A DNA stretch of 60,685 bases, taken from Actinokineospora auranticolor. Its GTDB lineage: Bacteria > Actinomycetota > Actinomycetes > Mycobacteriales > Pseudonocardiaceae. Position 1 is the stretch's first letter; every line of letters begins with the position of its first letter. The translations under genes and the position numbers were made by a program. The stretch covers positions 1 through 60,685 of the forward strand of contig NZ_PTIX01000038.1 in the NCBI RefSeq assembly GCF_002934265.1, read 5' to 3'. Below the pieces are notes generated by a model that was given only the letters and a program-made list of their open reading frames with translations, was not told where the DNA came from and did no database searches. Of the stretch, positions 43,934 through 51,285 are shown in pieces.

Positions 43934-44357
43934 CGAGTTTTCGACCGCGACTTCCGGTGAACAAGGCTCGCGCCCGCGCGTACGCGAGAACAGGTATCCC
44001 CCGCCGATAGACGTGTGCTTCCGTTGCGCGCGAAGATCTTGCTCCATGCGATCGTCTACGCCTGTTGCCGAGAGCGATCGTGCCGTCACAGCTATTACCG
44101 GAGTGGTACGAAACTGGTACCGCCTCGCGGATGCCCAGCTAGGCCGACATGAACGATCGCCGTCGTCGATCTTGCCGTGGGGGCCGCGTGATCCACGCGC
44201 GCCCGCCAGGGCGATCTTGTGTCGCGCGTGGACGATCTTCGTAATACTTTGGTACTAGTTCGGTATGGGTTTCGTACCAGTGCGGTAAGAGTTTCGTACC
44301 ACCCCGGGTGGCGTCCTGGGCGGGTCGTTGTTCCGACTCGCTTCAGGGACGATTCCC
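43934..44357. promoter_or_regulatory. Intergenic control region with GTTTCGTACC repeats
   Basis: This 420-bp divergent region has no convincing gene. GTTTCGTACC occurs at 44269-44278 and 44291-44300 (22-bp period, two helical turns) and inverted at 44105-44114, next to further GGTAC/GTACC pairs (44105-44121, 44250-44255). It probably contains the operators for the transfer operon starting at 44358 and the methylase operon starting at 43821. Confidence 0.6.
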
Positions 44358-45380
44358 ATGGCTTCTCATCAGTTCATTCCCCGCCCGGTGTTCGAGCGCG
44401 ATCCGAACGCGTTGGACGCGGCGCGTTCGACGTTCGAGTGGTTGGTCACCGGGCCGCACCCGGTGTCGCTGGACGGCCGCTTGTTCCCCGGGTTCCCGGC
44501 ACGATGGGTGCCGCTGGACGAGGTGTGCGATCTGCTGCTGCGCGCCGACTGCCGGCAGACGGTGCGCGACGCGGTGTGGACGCATCTGGTCCGCCTGGCC
44601 CGCACCGAAGGCGGTACCTGGACCATCGGCGCGGTCGGTGTCGCGCTGCCCGCGCTGACCTCCGTCTGCGCGAGGTTGTCGGCGCGGTTCGCCGGTGACC
44701 CGAGCGACATCCACGCCGCCGTGCTGACCGCGTTCGTCGCCGAACTCGCCACCATCGACCTCCACCGTCCGCGCGTCATGAACCGGCTGCGGTGGGTCGC
44801 CTACCGCGCCGGCTACGCCTGCGTCCGCGAGGCGTTGACCATGCCGCGGCCCTCCGGCCTCGGGTACGGGTCGATGACGCCACCGCCGCCGTCCGGGCAC
44901 CCCGATTTCGTCCTCGCGGACGCGGTCGCCGCGGGCGTCATCACCGCGGCCGAGGCCGAGCTCATCGGCTCGACTCGCTTCGAGGACGTGTCGCTGGCCG
45001 ATGCCGCGGCGCTGCGCGACCTGTCCCACCAGGCGGTGAAGAAGGCGCGCAGGAGGGCCGAGTTCCGGCTCGTCGACTACCTGCTCGCCGACACCCGCGA
45101 CACCCCGACCACACAGGACACCACCCGCACCCCGGCGCCTGGGAACGCCGACGGCACCAGCCCCTCCGACGCGACCGCTCACCCGACCGCGACCGGCGCG
45201 CCGTCACGCACAGCCACCGCGGCCCGGGGAAAACGGGCGAAGAAAGTTCACGATCGCGTGTCCCCGGAAGGCTCCTTTTCCGGAGTTGAGAGGCGCGGAA
45301 GAAAACACACCCCCGCGGATCCCTCGCCCCAGCCTCAGCCGCTGTCGGGCACGACTCCGGGAGCGTCGCGATGCGCCTGA
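44358..45380 (+). CDS. Sigma-factor-like regulator of the transfer operon
   Basis: A 340-aa protein. ATG 44358. The middle (HAAVLTAFVAELATIDLHRP, RLRWVAYRAGYACVREAL) looks like a sigma-70 region 2-like helical bundle. Residues ~195-245 (AAEAELIGSTRFEDVSLADA, ALRDLSHQAVKKARRRAEFR) resemble a region 4 HTH. The last ~90 residues are disordered and coincide at DNA level with leader element B. I infer a transcription regulator or ECF-like sigma factor controlling conjugation genes; core sigma motifs are weak, so another HTH regulator is possible. It overlaps the start of the pilin gene by 10 nt. Confidence 0.6.
   Translation: MASHQFIPRPVFERDPNALDAARSTFEWLVTGPHPVSLDGRLFPGFPARWVPLDEVCDLLLRADCRQTVRDAVWTHLVRLARTEGGTWTIGAVGVALPALTSVCARLSARFAGDPSDIHAAVLTAFVAELATIDLHRPRVMNRLRWVAYRAGYACVREALTMPRPSGLGYGSMTPPPPSGHPDFVLADAVAAGVITAAEAELIGSTRFEDVSLADAAALRDLSHQAVKKARRRAEFRLVDYLLADTRDTPTTQDTTRTPAPGNADGTSPSDATAHPTATGAPSRTATAARGKRAKKVHDRVSPEGSFSGVERRGRKHTPADPSPQPQPLSGTTPGASRCA
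45240..45292 (+). promoter_or_regulatory. Conserved leader element, copy B
   Basis: Matches copy A (43933-43880) with about 28 of 34 identical positions in the core from GTCCCCGGA to GGAGTT. It lies about 80 nt upstream of the pilin start while also coding for the tail of the sigma-like protein. Confidence 0.5.
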
Positions 45381-45838
45381 ACCGAACCCACCCTTCCCTC
45401 TCCTGCGATCCCGAGACCGCGGTCGACCGTCCCGACACGACACCGACCACCGCGCCGACGACTCCTCGGCGGTGCACGAGCGACACCGCGCTCACCAGCC
45501 GTCGGCGACCGCGCCGCCGGGGCCCGGTGGTCCTCGGACTGGTCGTCCTGGCCGTGCTCGCCGGCGTCACGCCCGCGCACGCGGACACGATGGTGCTCGC
45601 GATCGCGGGCAGCGTCGACGAGGTCCTGACCAACATCCGCAACTGGATCATGGGCATCCTCGCGTTGCTGGCGACGGTGTTCCTCACCATCGGCGGCGTC
45701 CGCCGTGTGTTCGGCGCCGGGGATCCGGGCGAGCAGGAGAAGTCCAAAGAGGCGTTCAAGGCCGCCGGGATCGGCTACGCGCTGGCCGCTCTGGCCCCGC
45801 TGGTCGTGACGGTGCTCAAGGGCATCGTCGGGGGTTGA
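45371..45838 (+). CDS. VirB2/TrbC-like pilin subunit
   Basis: A 155-aa protein. A long basic N-terminus leads to a signal segment (VVLGLVVLAVLAGVTPAHAD) with an AHA-D cleavage site. The mature ~85 residues have two hydrophobic helices (IRNWIMGILALLATVFLTIG; AAGIGYALAALAPLVVTVLK) separated by a charged loop GAGDPGEQEKSKEAF. This is the layout of TrbC/VirB2 pilins that form the conjugative channel or pilus. It begins inside the 3' end of the sigma-like gene and is 4 nt from the VirB6-like gene. Confidence 0.82.
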   Translation: MRLNRTHPSLSCDPETAVDRPDTTPTTAPTTPRRCTSDTALTSRRRPRRRGPVVLGLVVLAVLAGVTPAHADTMVLAIAGSVDEVLTNIRNWIMGILALLATVFLTIGGVRRVFGAGDPGEQEKSKEAFKAAGIGYALAALAPLVVTVLKGIVGG

Positions 45839-45842
45839 GCCG

Positions 45843-48197
45843 ATGACCCCCACCGGCCCCACCACGCCGCCTCACACCACGGCAACCACTACGCGAGACT
45901 CCTCGATCGGCTCCCCGGATCTGCCCGTGCTCGCCCCGCCGACGACACGGACCCGACGGCGGACGCGGTTCGCGCGACCCACGCGGGCACGGGCCCTGGT
46001 TGCGTTGACGGTCAGCCTGCTCGTCCTCGTCGTCGCCGCGCTCGCCGCCGCGGGCACCGACCCCCACGGCGGCCCGCGGGTGTCGCTGGCCGCCGCCGTG
46101 CAGCCGCCTGTGCTGCCGATTCCCACGGTCGACCCGGACCCGTGCGGGTCGCTGCCGCTACCGGTCTGCGGCACCGTGCCCCCGACCGCCTCGACCACAC
46201 CGTCGACGCCGCCGTGCACCGGGGAGGGCTGCATCCCCCAACCCGGGACCACCACCACGCCCGCGCCCGGCCCGGGCACCGGACAGCCGGGCCAGGGCGG
46301 TGAGGAGGAGGACGACTGCGGGATCACCGACCCCGTGGCGTGCGTGACCGAGGCCATCAACGCGCTCTTCCGGGGCATCGTCACCGAGGCGCTCAACCCG
46401 CTCCTCGATCTATTGGGGCGCACGTTGTTGACCACGCCGATGCCGGACTCACTGCCCCGCCTCGGCGAGCTGTGGGACAACTCGTGGCAGATCCTGCTGA
46501 TCGCCTACGGGCTGCTGGTGCTCATCGCGGGTGTCATCGCGATGAGCTACCAGACCCTGCAAACACGACACTCGATCAAGGAACTCCTGCCTCGCCTTGT
46601 GGTCGGGTTCCTGTCCGGGGCGCTGTCGCTGTGGGTGGCCACCAAGGGCATCCAAATCGCCAACGCGCTCGTCGCGGCGATCATGGGCGGTGGGGTCGAC
46701 GCCACCACCGCCGGGCAGACGCTGCGCAACCTCGTCATCGGGTCGCTCAACGGCGGGCTGTGGATCATCTTCATCGGCCTGTTCCTCGCCGGGATGCTCA
46801 TCGCCCTGCTCATCACCTACGTCGTCCGCGTCGCCCTGACCCTGCTGCTGATCGGTGGCGCACCGCTGGCGTTGATGTTCCACGCCCTCCCCCAGACCGA
46901 GGGCATCGGCTACTGGTGGTGGAAAGCCTACGGCGGCTGCCTGGCCATCCAGATCGGACAATCCCTCACTCTGATCACCGGAGTGAAGGTCTTCCTCGCC
47001 CCGGGCGGTTTCACCGTCTTCGGACCGACCGTGTCCGGGCTGGTCAACCTCCTCGTGGCGTTGGCGTTGATGTACATCCTGTTCAAGATCCCGTTCTGGG
47101 TACTCGGATCCATCCGCGGCGGAGGCGGCGGCCGGTCCCTGATCGGCGGACTCGTCAAGGGCTTCCTCGCCTACAAGACCTTCGGCCTGCTCGGCGGCGG
47201 AGGTGGCGGTCGGCGAGGGCCCCGCCCGACCGGCACACCCAAGAACGGGGGCCGCCGCGACGGGGCCGGTGACGGCCGACTTGACCCGTACAAGTCCACG
47301 CGCGCCACCGCGGGCGGTCAGCTGATGCTGCCCCTGCCCGGTGTCCGCCGCACCCGCCCGACCACCGCGAAGAAGACGCCCACGCCGACAGCGACACCCA
47401 CCACCTCGGGCAAAGGCCAGGGGCGTCAGTTGGCGCTGCCGTTGGGCGAGGACTGGCCGGAGAACAAGCCGGTCCTCGGCCGCGACGGCCAGTACCGACT
47501 GCCCCTGGACGTCCAACCCGCACCCGTCCCACCCGTCCCGCCCTCGGCCGCCGACCCGGGTGTTCCCCGCGCGCCGAGGAAGCGTGCGAGGCAGCCGGAG
47601 TTGCCGTTCGACCCGTACCAGGGCAACCGCCCGACCAGCAGCGGGCAGTACCCACTCCCGCTGGACGGCGTGCGGCGAGTACCCCGCCCACCCGCCCCGA
47701 CACCGCCCCCACCGACTCCGCCCACTCGTCGGTCCCGCGCGACGCAGCCCGAACTGCCCTTCGACCCCTACAAGGGCATCCGTCCCACCAGCACCGGGCA
47801 GCACCCACTCCCGCTGGACGGCGTGCGGCGAGTGCCGCCTCCAGCACCCGGCCCGTCGCGAGCACCGGTTCCGCCGACGTCGCCGTCGCCTCGTCCTCGG
47901 GTCACGCAGCCGGAGCTGCCCTTCGACCCCTACAAGGGCATCCGTCCCACCAGCACTGGGCAGTACCCGCTCCCGCTGGACGGGGTGCGGCGCACTCCCG
48001 CCGCACCACCGGCACCGCCCACACCGACACCACCTGGACCGTCGCGCCCGGCGCCGCGCGCCGGGAAGCAGCTGCGGTTGCCGCTGGACCTGCCCAAGCC
48101 GCCGACCCCGCCGCGCTTCACCCCACCACCGCCGCAGCCGCCTGTTCCACCACCAGCCGCGCGGCCCACCACCCCGAAGCCTGGAGGTAAGCCATGA
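45843..48197 (+). CDS. VirB6/TrbL-like channel protein with C-terminal repeats
   Basis: A 784-aa integral membrane protein. A basic N-terminus and a first TM (LVALTVSLLVLVVAALAAAG) are followed by a Pro/Thr/Gly-rich periplasmic stretch. Five or six TM helices follow between residues ~215 and 430 (WQILLIAYGLLVLIAGVIAM; WIIFIGLFLAGMLIALLITY). The C-terminal ~330 residues are cytoplasmic and repetitive: three near-identical QPELPFDPYKGIRPTSTGQY-PLPLDGVRR units plus related QLMLPLPG, RQLALPLG and KQLRLPLD motifs. The membrane part fits the inner-membrane channel of a T4SS; the tail may bind partners. Its ATGA overlap with the PrgI gene indicates one operon. Confidence 0.82.
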   Translation: MTPTGPTTPPHTTATTTRDSSIGSPDLPVLAPPTTRTRRRTRFARPTRARALVALTVSLLVLVVAALAAAGTDPHGGPRVSLAAAVQPPVLPIPTVDPDPCGSLPLPVCGTVPPTASTTPSTPPCTGEGCIPQPGTTTTPAPGPGTGQPGQGGEEEDDCGITDPVACVTEAINALFRGIVTEALNPLLDLLGRTLLTTPMPDSLPRLGELWDNSWQILLIAYGLLVLIAGVIAMSYQTLQTRHSIKELLPRLVVGFLSGALSLWVATKGIQIANALVAAIMGGGVDATTAGQTLRNLVIGSLNGGLWIIFIGLFLAGMLIALLITYVVRVALTLLLIGGAPLALMFHALPQTEGIGYWWWKAYGGCLAIQIGQSLTLITGVKVFLAPGGFTVFGPTVSGLVNLLVALALMYILFKIPFWVLGSIRGGGGGRSLIGGLVKGFLAYKTFGLLGGGGGGRRGPRPTGTPKNGGRRDGAGDGRLDPYKSTRATAGGQLMLPLPGVRRTRPTTAKKTPTPTATPTTSGKGQGRQLALPLGEDWPENKPVLGRDGQYRLPLDVQPAPVPPVPPSAADPGVPRAPRKRARQPELPFDPYQGNRPTSSGQYPLPLDGVRRVPRPPAPTPPPPTPPTRRSRATQPELPFDPYKGIRPTSTGQHPLPLDGVRRVPPPAPGPSRAPVPPTSPSPRPRVTQPELPFDPYKGIRPTSTGQYPLPLDGVRRTPAAPPAPPTPTPPGPSRPAPRAGKQLRLPLDLPKPPTPPRFTPPPPQPPVPPPAARPTTPKPGGKP
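47592..48000 (+). repeat. Three ~94-bp coding repeats in the VirB6-like gene
   Basis: Near-identical units start at 47592, 47745 and 47907 (spacings 153 and 162 bp), each encoding QPELPFDPY...G.RPTS.GQ.PLPLDGVRR. They are separated by Pro-rich linkers. Confidence 0.85.
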
Positions 48198-49399
48198 CCG
48201 CGCCCGTGCGCATCCCGGCCGACGTGGACATGCACGACCGTGTCCTCGGCCCCCTGACCGCCCGCCAACTCGCGATCCTCACCGCCGCCGGAGCCGCGCT
48301 CTACCTGCTGTGGGCCGCGACCCGCGGCCTGGTGCCCTTGCCGGTGTTCCTGGCCGTGGCCGTCCCGGTCGGGGCAGGCGCGGCGATGCTCGCCCTCGGC
48401 CGCCGCGACGGGGTCCCGATGGACATCCTGCTCCTCGCCGCGATCCGCCAGCGCCTGGCCCCGCGCCACCGGGTCGCGGCGCCCGAGGGGGTACGGCCCG
48501 CACCCGCCTGGCTCACCACCACCCACTCCACCGCCGCGGACGCGAGCGCGGGGAAGCGCGCGGGCCGAGGGACACCGCCGCCAGATGAGCCGGTGTCACC
48601 CTCGGCGTTGCGGCTGCCCGCCGAGTCGGTCACCGAAACCGGAGTAGTCGACCTCGGCGCCGACGGCCTGGCGGTGGTCGCGGTCGCCAGCACGGTCAAC
48701 TTCGCGCTGCGGACCGCAGCCGAGCAGGAGGCACTCGTGGCGAGTTTCGGGCGGTACCTGCACTCGCTGACCGCCCCGGTGCAGATCGTGGTGCGGACCG
48801 AGCGGCTGGACCTGTCCGCGCAGATCGCCGAGCTGCGCACGAGGTCCGGTGGGTTGCCGCACCCCGCGTTGGAGGCCGCGGCGATCGAGCACGCCGACTA
48901 CCTCATGCGGCTCGGGCAGCAGTCCGACCTGCTCCGGCGGCAGGTGCTGCTCGTGCTGCGCGAACCCCTCGGCCCGACCAGGCCGACCGATGGGTTGGGT
49001 GGCCCCGGCCCGCTCGCCGTGCTCGCCGCGATGACCGGCAAGCGCCGCAAGACCACCGGGCAGGCCGACACCGGGGCCCGGCGGGCGGCGGAGACACGGC
49101 TGGTGCGTCGCCTCGGCGAGGCAGTCGAGCTGCTGTCCCCCGCCGGGATCGTGGTGACACCTCTGGACGCCGGGCAGGTGACCTCGGTGCTGGCCTCGGC
49201 GTGCAACCCGGACAGTCTGCTGCCCCCGTCGGCCGAGCTGGCAGGCGCCGACGAGGTCATCACCACCACCCCCACCGCGTGGTTCGTCGAGGACGACCAC
49301 GACACCGCCCCCCAACACAACCCCCAGGCAGCTGCCCGCGACGAGGGCGGCGACTGGGACTACGACGAGGACTTCGAGGACGAGAGGGGGCGCTCCTGA
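48194..49399 (+). CDS. PrgI-type T4SS protein
   Basis: A 401-aa protein. The N-terminal ~85 residues are a PrgI domain: IPADVDMHDRVLGPLTARQL, TM1 AILTAAGAALYLLWAATRGL, TM2 PVFLAVAVPVGAGAAMLAL, then RRDGVPMDILLLAAIRQRLA. The rest (residues ~140-370) is a soluble domain similar to the N-terminal part of VirB4/TraC proteins (VEFGADGLAVV-type VVDLGADGLAVVAVASTVNF; PVQIVVRTERLDLSAQI). It ends in an acidic tail. It is coupled by ATGA to the preceding gene and by TGATG to VirB4, and probably sits next to the VirB4 ATPase at the membrane. Confidence 0.88.
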   Translation: MTAPVRIPADVDMHDRVLGPLTARQLAILTAAGAALYLLWAATRGLVPLPVFLAVAVPVGAGAAMLALGRRDGVPMDILLLAAIRQRLAPRHRVAAPEGVRPAPAWLTTTHSTAADASAGKRAGRGTPPPDEPVSPSALRLPAESVTETGVVDLGADGLAVVAVASTVNFALRTAAEQEALVASFGRYLHSLTAPVQIVVRTERLDLSAQIAELRTRSGGLPHPALEAAAIEHADYLMRLGQQSDLLRRQVLLVLREPLGPTRPTDGLGGPGPLAVLAAMTGKRRKTTGQADTGARRAAETRLVRRLGEAVELLSPAGIVVTPLDAGQVTSVLASACNPDSLLPPSAELAGADEVITTTPTAWFVEDDHDTAPQHNPQAAARDEGGDWDYDEDFEDERGRS

Positions 49400-51285
49400 T
49401 GGGCACCCGCACACACCGCACCCGACGCCCCAACACCTCGACGACCGCCGCGCCCGGGGCCGCGGCGTTCACCCCCGACGCCCTCTCCGTCGCCGCCCGC
49501 CACCTGGAGGTCGGCGGCGAATGGGTCAGCTCGTTCGCCGTCGTCGGCTTCCCCCGCGAAGTGCACCCGGGATGGCTGGCGCCGCTGCTGACCTACCCAG
49601 GCCGCCTCGATGTGTCCGTCCACGTCGAACCGATCGACCCGGCCACCGCCACCGACCGACTGCGCAAGCAACTCGCCAAGTTGGAGGCCGGGCGCCGACA
49701 CACCGCCGAGCACGGCCGCCTGTTCGACCCGCGGGTCGAGGCCGCCACCGAGGACGCCTACGACCTGTCCTCCCGCGTGGCCCGCGGCGAGGGACGGTTG
49801 TTCCGGGTCGGGCTGTACCTGACCATCCACGCCGCCACCGAGAAAACCCTCGCGGACGAGATCGCGGCGCTGCGGTCGCTGTGCGCGAGTTTGTTGTTGG
49901 ACGCCAAACACACCACCTACCGGAGCCTGCAGGGCTGGGTCTCGACGTTACCCATGGGTCTGGACCTGATCGGGATGCGCCGCACCTTCGACACCGCCGC
50001 GCTGGCCGCCGCGTTCCCGTTCACCAGCCCCGACCTGCCCGCCCCCGACCCCACGTCGGTGGCCGCGCCCTCGGGAGTGCTCTACGGCTACAACATCGGC
50101 TCCCAGGGGCTGGTGCACTGGGATCGGTTCGGCGACGGGATGCACAACCACAACTCCGTGATCCTCGGTCGGAGTGGGTCCGGCAAGTCCTATCTGGTCA
50201 AGCTGGAACTGCTGCGGTCGCTGTATCGGGGGATCGAGATCGCCGTCATCGACCCCGAGGACGAATACGCACGCCTGGCCACCGCGGTCGGCGGGACCTA
50301 CGTCCACCTCGGCGCTCCTGGTGTCCGGTTGAACCCGTTCGACCTGCCCATCCACACCCGTGCCGATGGTCGGCGGACCGCGCCCAAGGACGCCCTCACC
50401 CGACGCAGCCTGTTCCTGCACACGGTGATCGCCGTCCTCATCGGCCTGGAGTTGGAGGCGGGCGAGCGGGCGGCGCTGGACCGGGCGATCGCCGCGACCT
50501 ACCAGTCCGTCGGCATCACCGCCGACCCCCGCACCTGGACCCGCCCCTCCCCAACCCTGCGCGACCTACGCGACCGGCTCGCCGAGGCCGGTGAGCGATC
50601 CGCGGCCGAGCTCGCCGCCCGCCTGCACCCCTACGTGGACGGGGCCTTCGCGCAGCTGTTCGACGGCCCCACCAGCACCAGCCCGGAGGGACACCTCACG
50701 GTGTTCAGCCTGCGCGACCTCCCGGACGAGCTGAAGGGCGCCGGCACGCTGCTGGTGTTGGACGCGGTGTGGCGGCGGGTATCCAACCCGGCCGTTCGAC
50801 GGCCTCGGCTGGTCGTGGTGGACGAGGCGTGGCTGCTCATGCAACAGAAAGCCGGCGCGGAGTTCCTGTTCCGCATGTCCAAAGCCAGCCGCAAACACTG
50901 GGCCGGGGTCACCGTGGCCACCCAGGACACCCCGGACCTGCTCGCCAGCGAACTCGGCCAGGCGATCGTGGCCAACGCCGCCACACAGATCCTGTTACGC
51001 CAGGCGCCGCAGGCCATCGACGAGGTCGGCCGCGCGTTCGACCTCTCCGCCGGCGAACGGGCGTTCCTGCTCTCGGCCGATCGCGGTCAGGGCTTGCTGT
51101 CCAGCGGGACTCAACGGGTCGCGTTCCAGGCCATCGCCTCCCCGACCGAGCACTACCTGGTCACCAGCAACCCCGCCGAACTCGCCACCCACCCCGACAC
51201 CCACCACGCCGAGGACATGTTCGTCGACCTCGACGACGAGGGGTACGACAGCGACGACACCCCGATCGACCTGGGCACCGCATGA
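49399..51285 (+). CDS. VirB4/TraC-like T4SS ATPase
   Basis: A 628-aa protein. Residues ~25-210 form the CagE/TrbE-like N-terminal domain. The ATPase has Walker A SVILGRSGSGKSYLVKLELL (~residues 253-272), the DPEDEYARLA motif, and Walker B PRLVVVDEAWLLMQQK (~470), then AGVTVATQDTPDLLASELGQ and QILLRQ. It powers assembly of the transfer channel in the cytoplasm. ATG 49399 shares a base with the PrgI stop, and its own 3' end overlaps the coupling-protein start (ATGA). Confidence 0.93.
   Translation: MGTRTHRTRRPNTSTTAAPGAAAFTPDALSVAARHLEVGGEWVSSFAVVGFPREVHPGWLAPLLTYPGRLDVSVHVEPIDPATATDRLRKQLAKLEAGRRHTAEHGRLFDPRVEAATEDAYDLSSRVARGEGRLFRVGLYLTIHAATEKTLADEIAALRSLCASLLLDAKHTTYRSLQGWVSTLPMGLDLIGMRRTFDTAALAAAFPFTSPDLPAPDPTSVAAPSGVLYGYNIGSQGLVHWDRFGDGMHNHNSVILGRSGSGKSYLVKLELLRSLYRGIEIAVIDPEDEYARLATAVGGTYVHLGAPGVRLNPFDLPIHTRADGRRTAPKDALTRRSLFLHTVIAVLIGLELEAGERAALDRAIAATYQSVGITADPRTWTRPSPTLRDLRDRLAEAGERSAAELAARLHPYVDGAFAQLFDGPTSTSPEGHLTVFSLRDLPDELKGAGTLLVLDAVWRRVSNPAVRRPRLVVVDEAWLLMQQKAGAEFLFRMSKASRKHWAGVTVATQDTPDLLASELGQAIVANAATQILLRQAPQAIDEVGRAFDLSAGERAFLLSADRGQGLLSSGTQRVAFQAIASPTEHYLVTSNPAELATHPDTHHAEDMFVDLDDEGYDSDDTPIDLGTA

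Noticed and set aside
44013..44258. 81-codon plus-strand ORF in the divergent T4SS control region
   Set aside because: Cys/Arg-rich, no ribosome site, overlaps the operator repeats; more likely regulatory DNA.
47592..48000. CRISPR-like direct repeats
   Set aside because: The ~94-bp repeats are in-frame coding units of the VirB6-like protein, with Pro-rich linkers rather than unique spacers; no cas genes are present.
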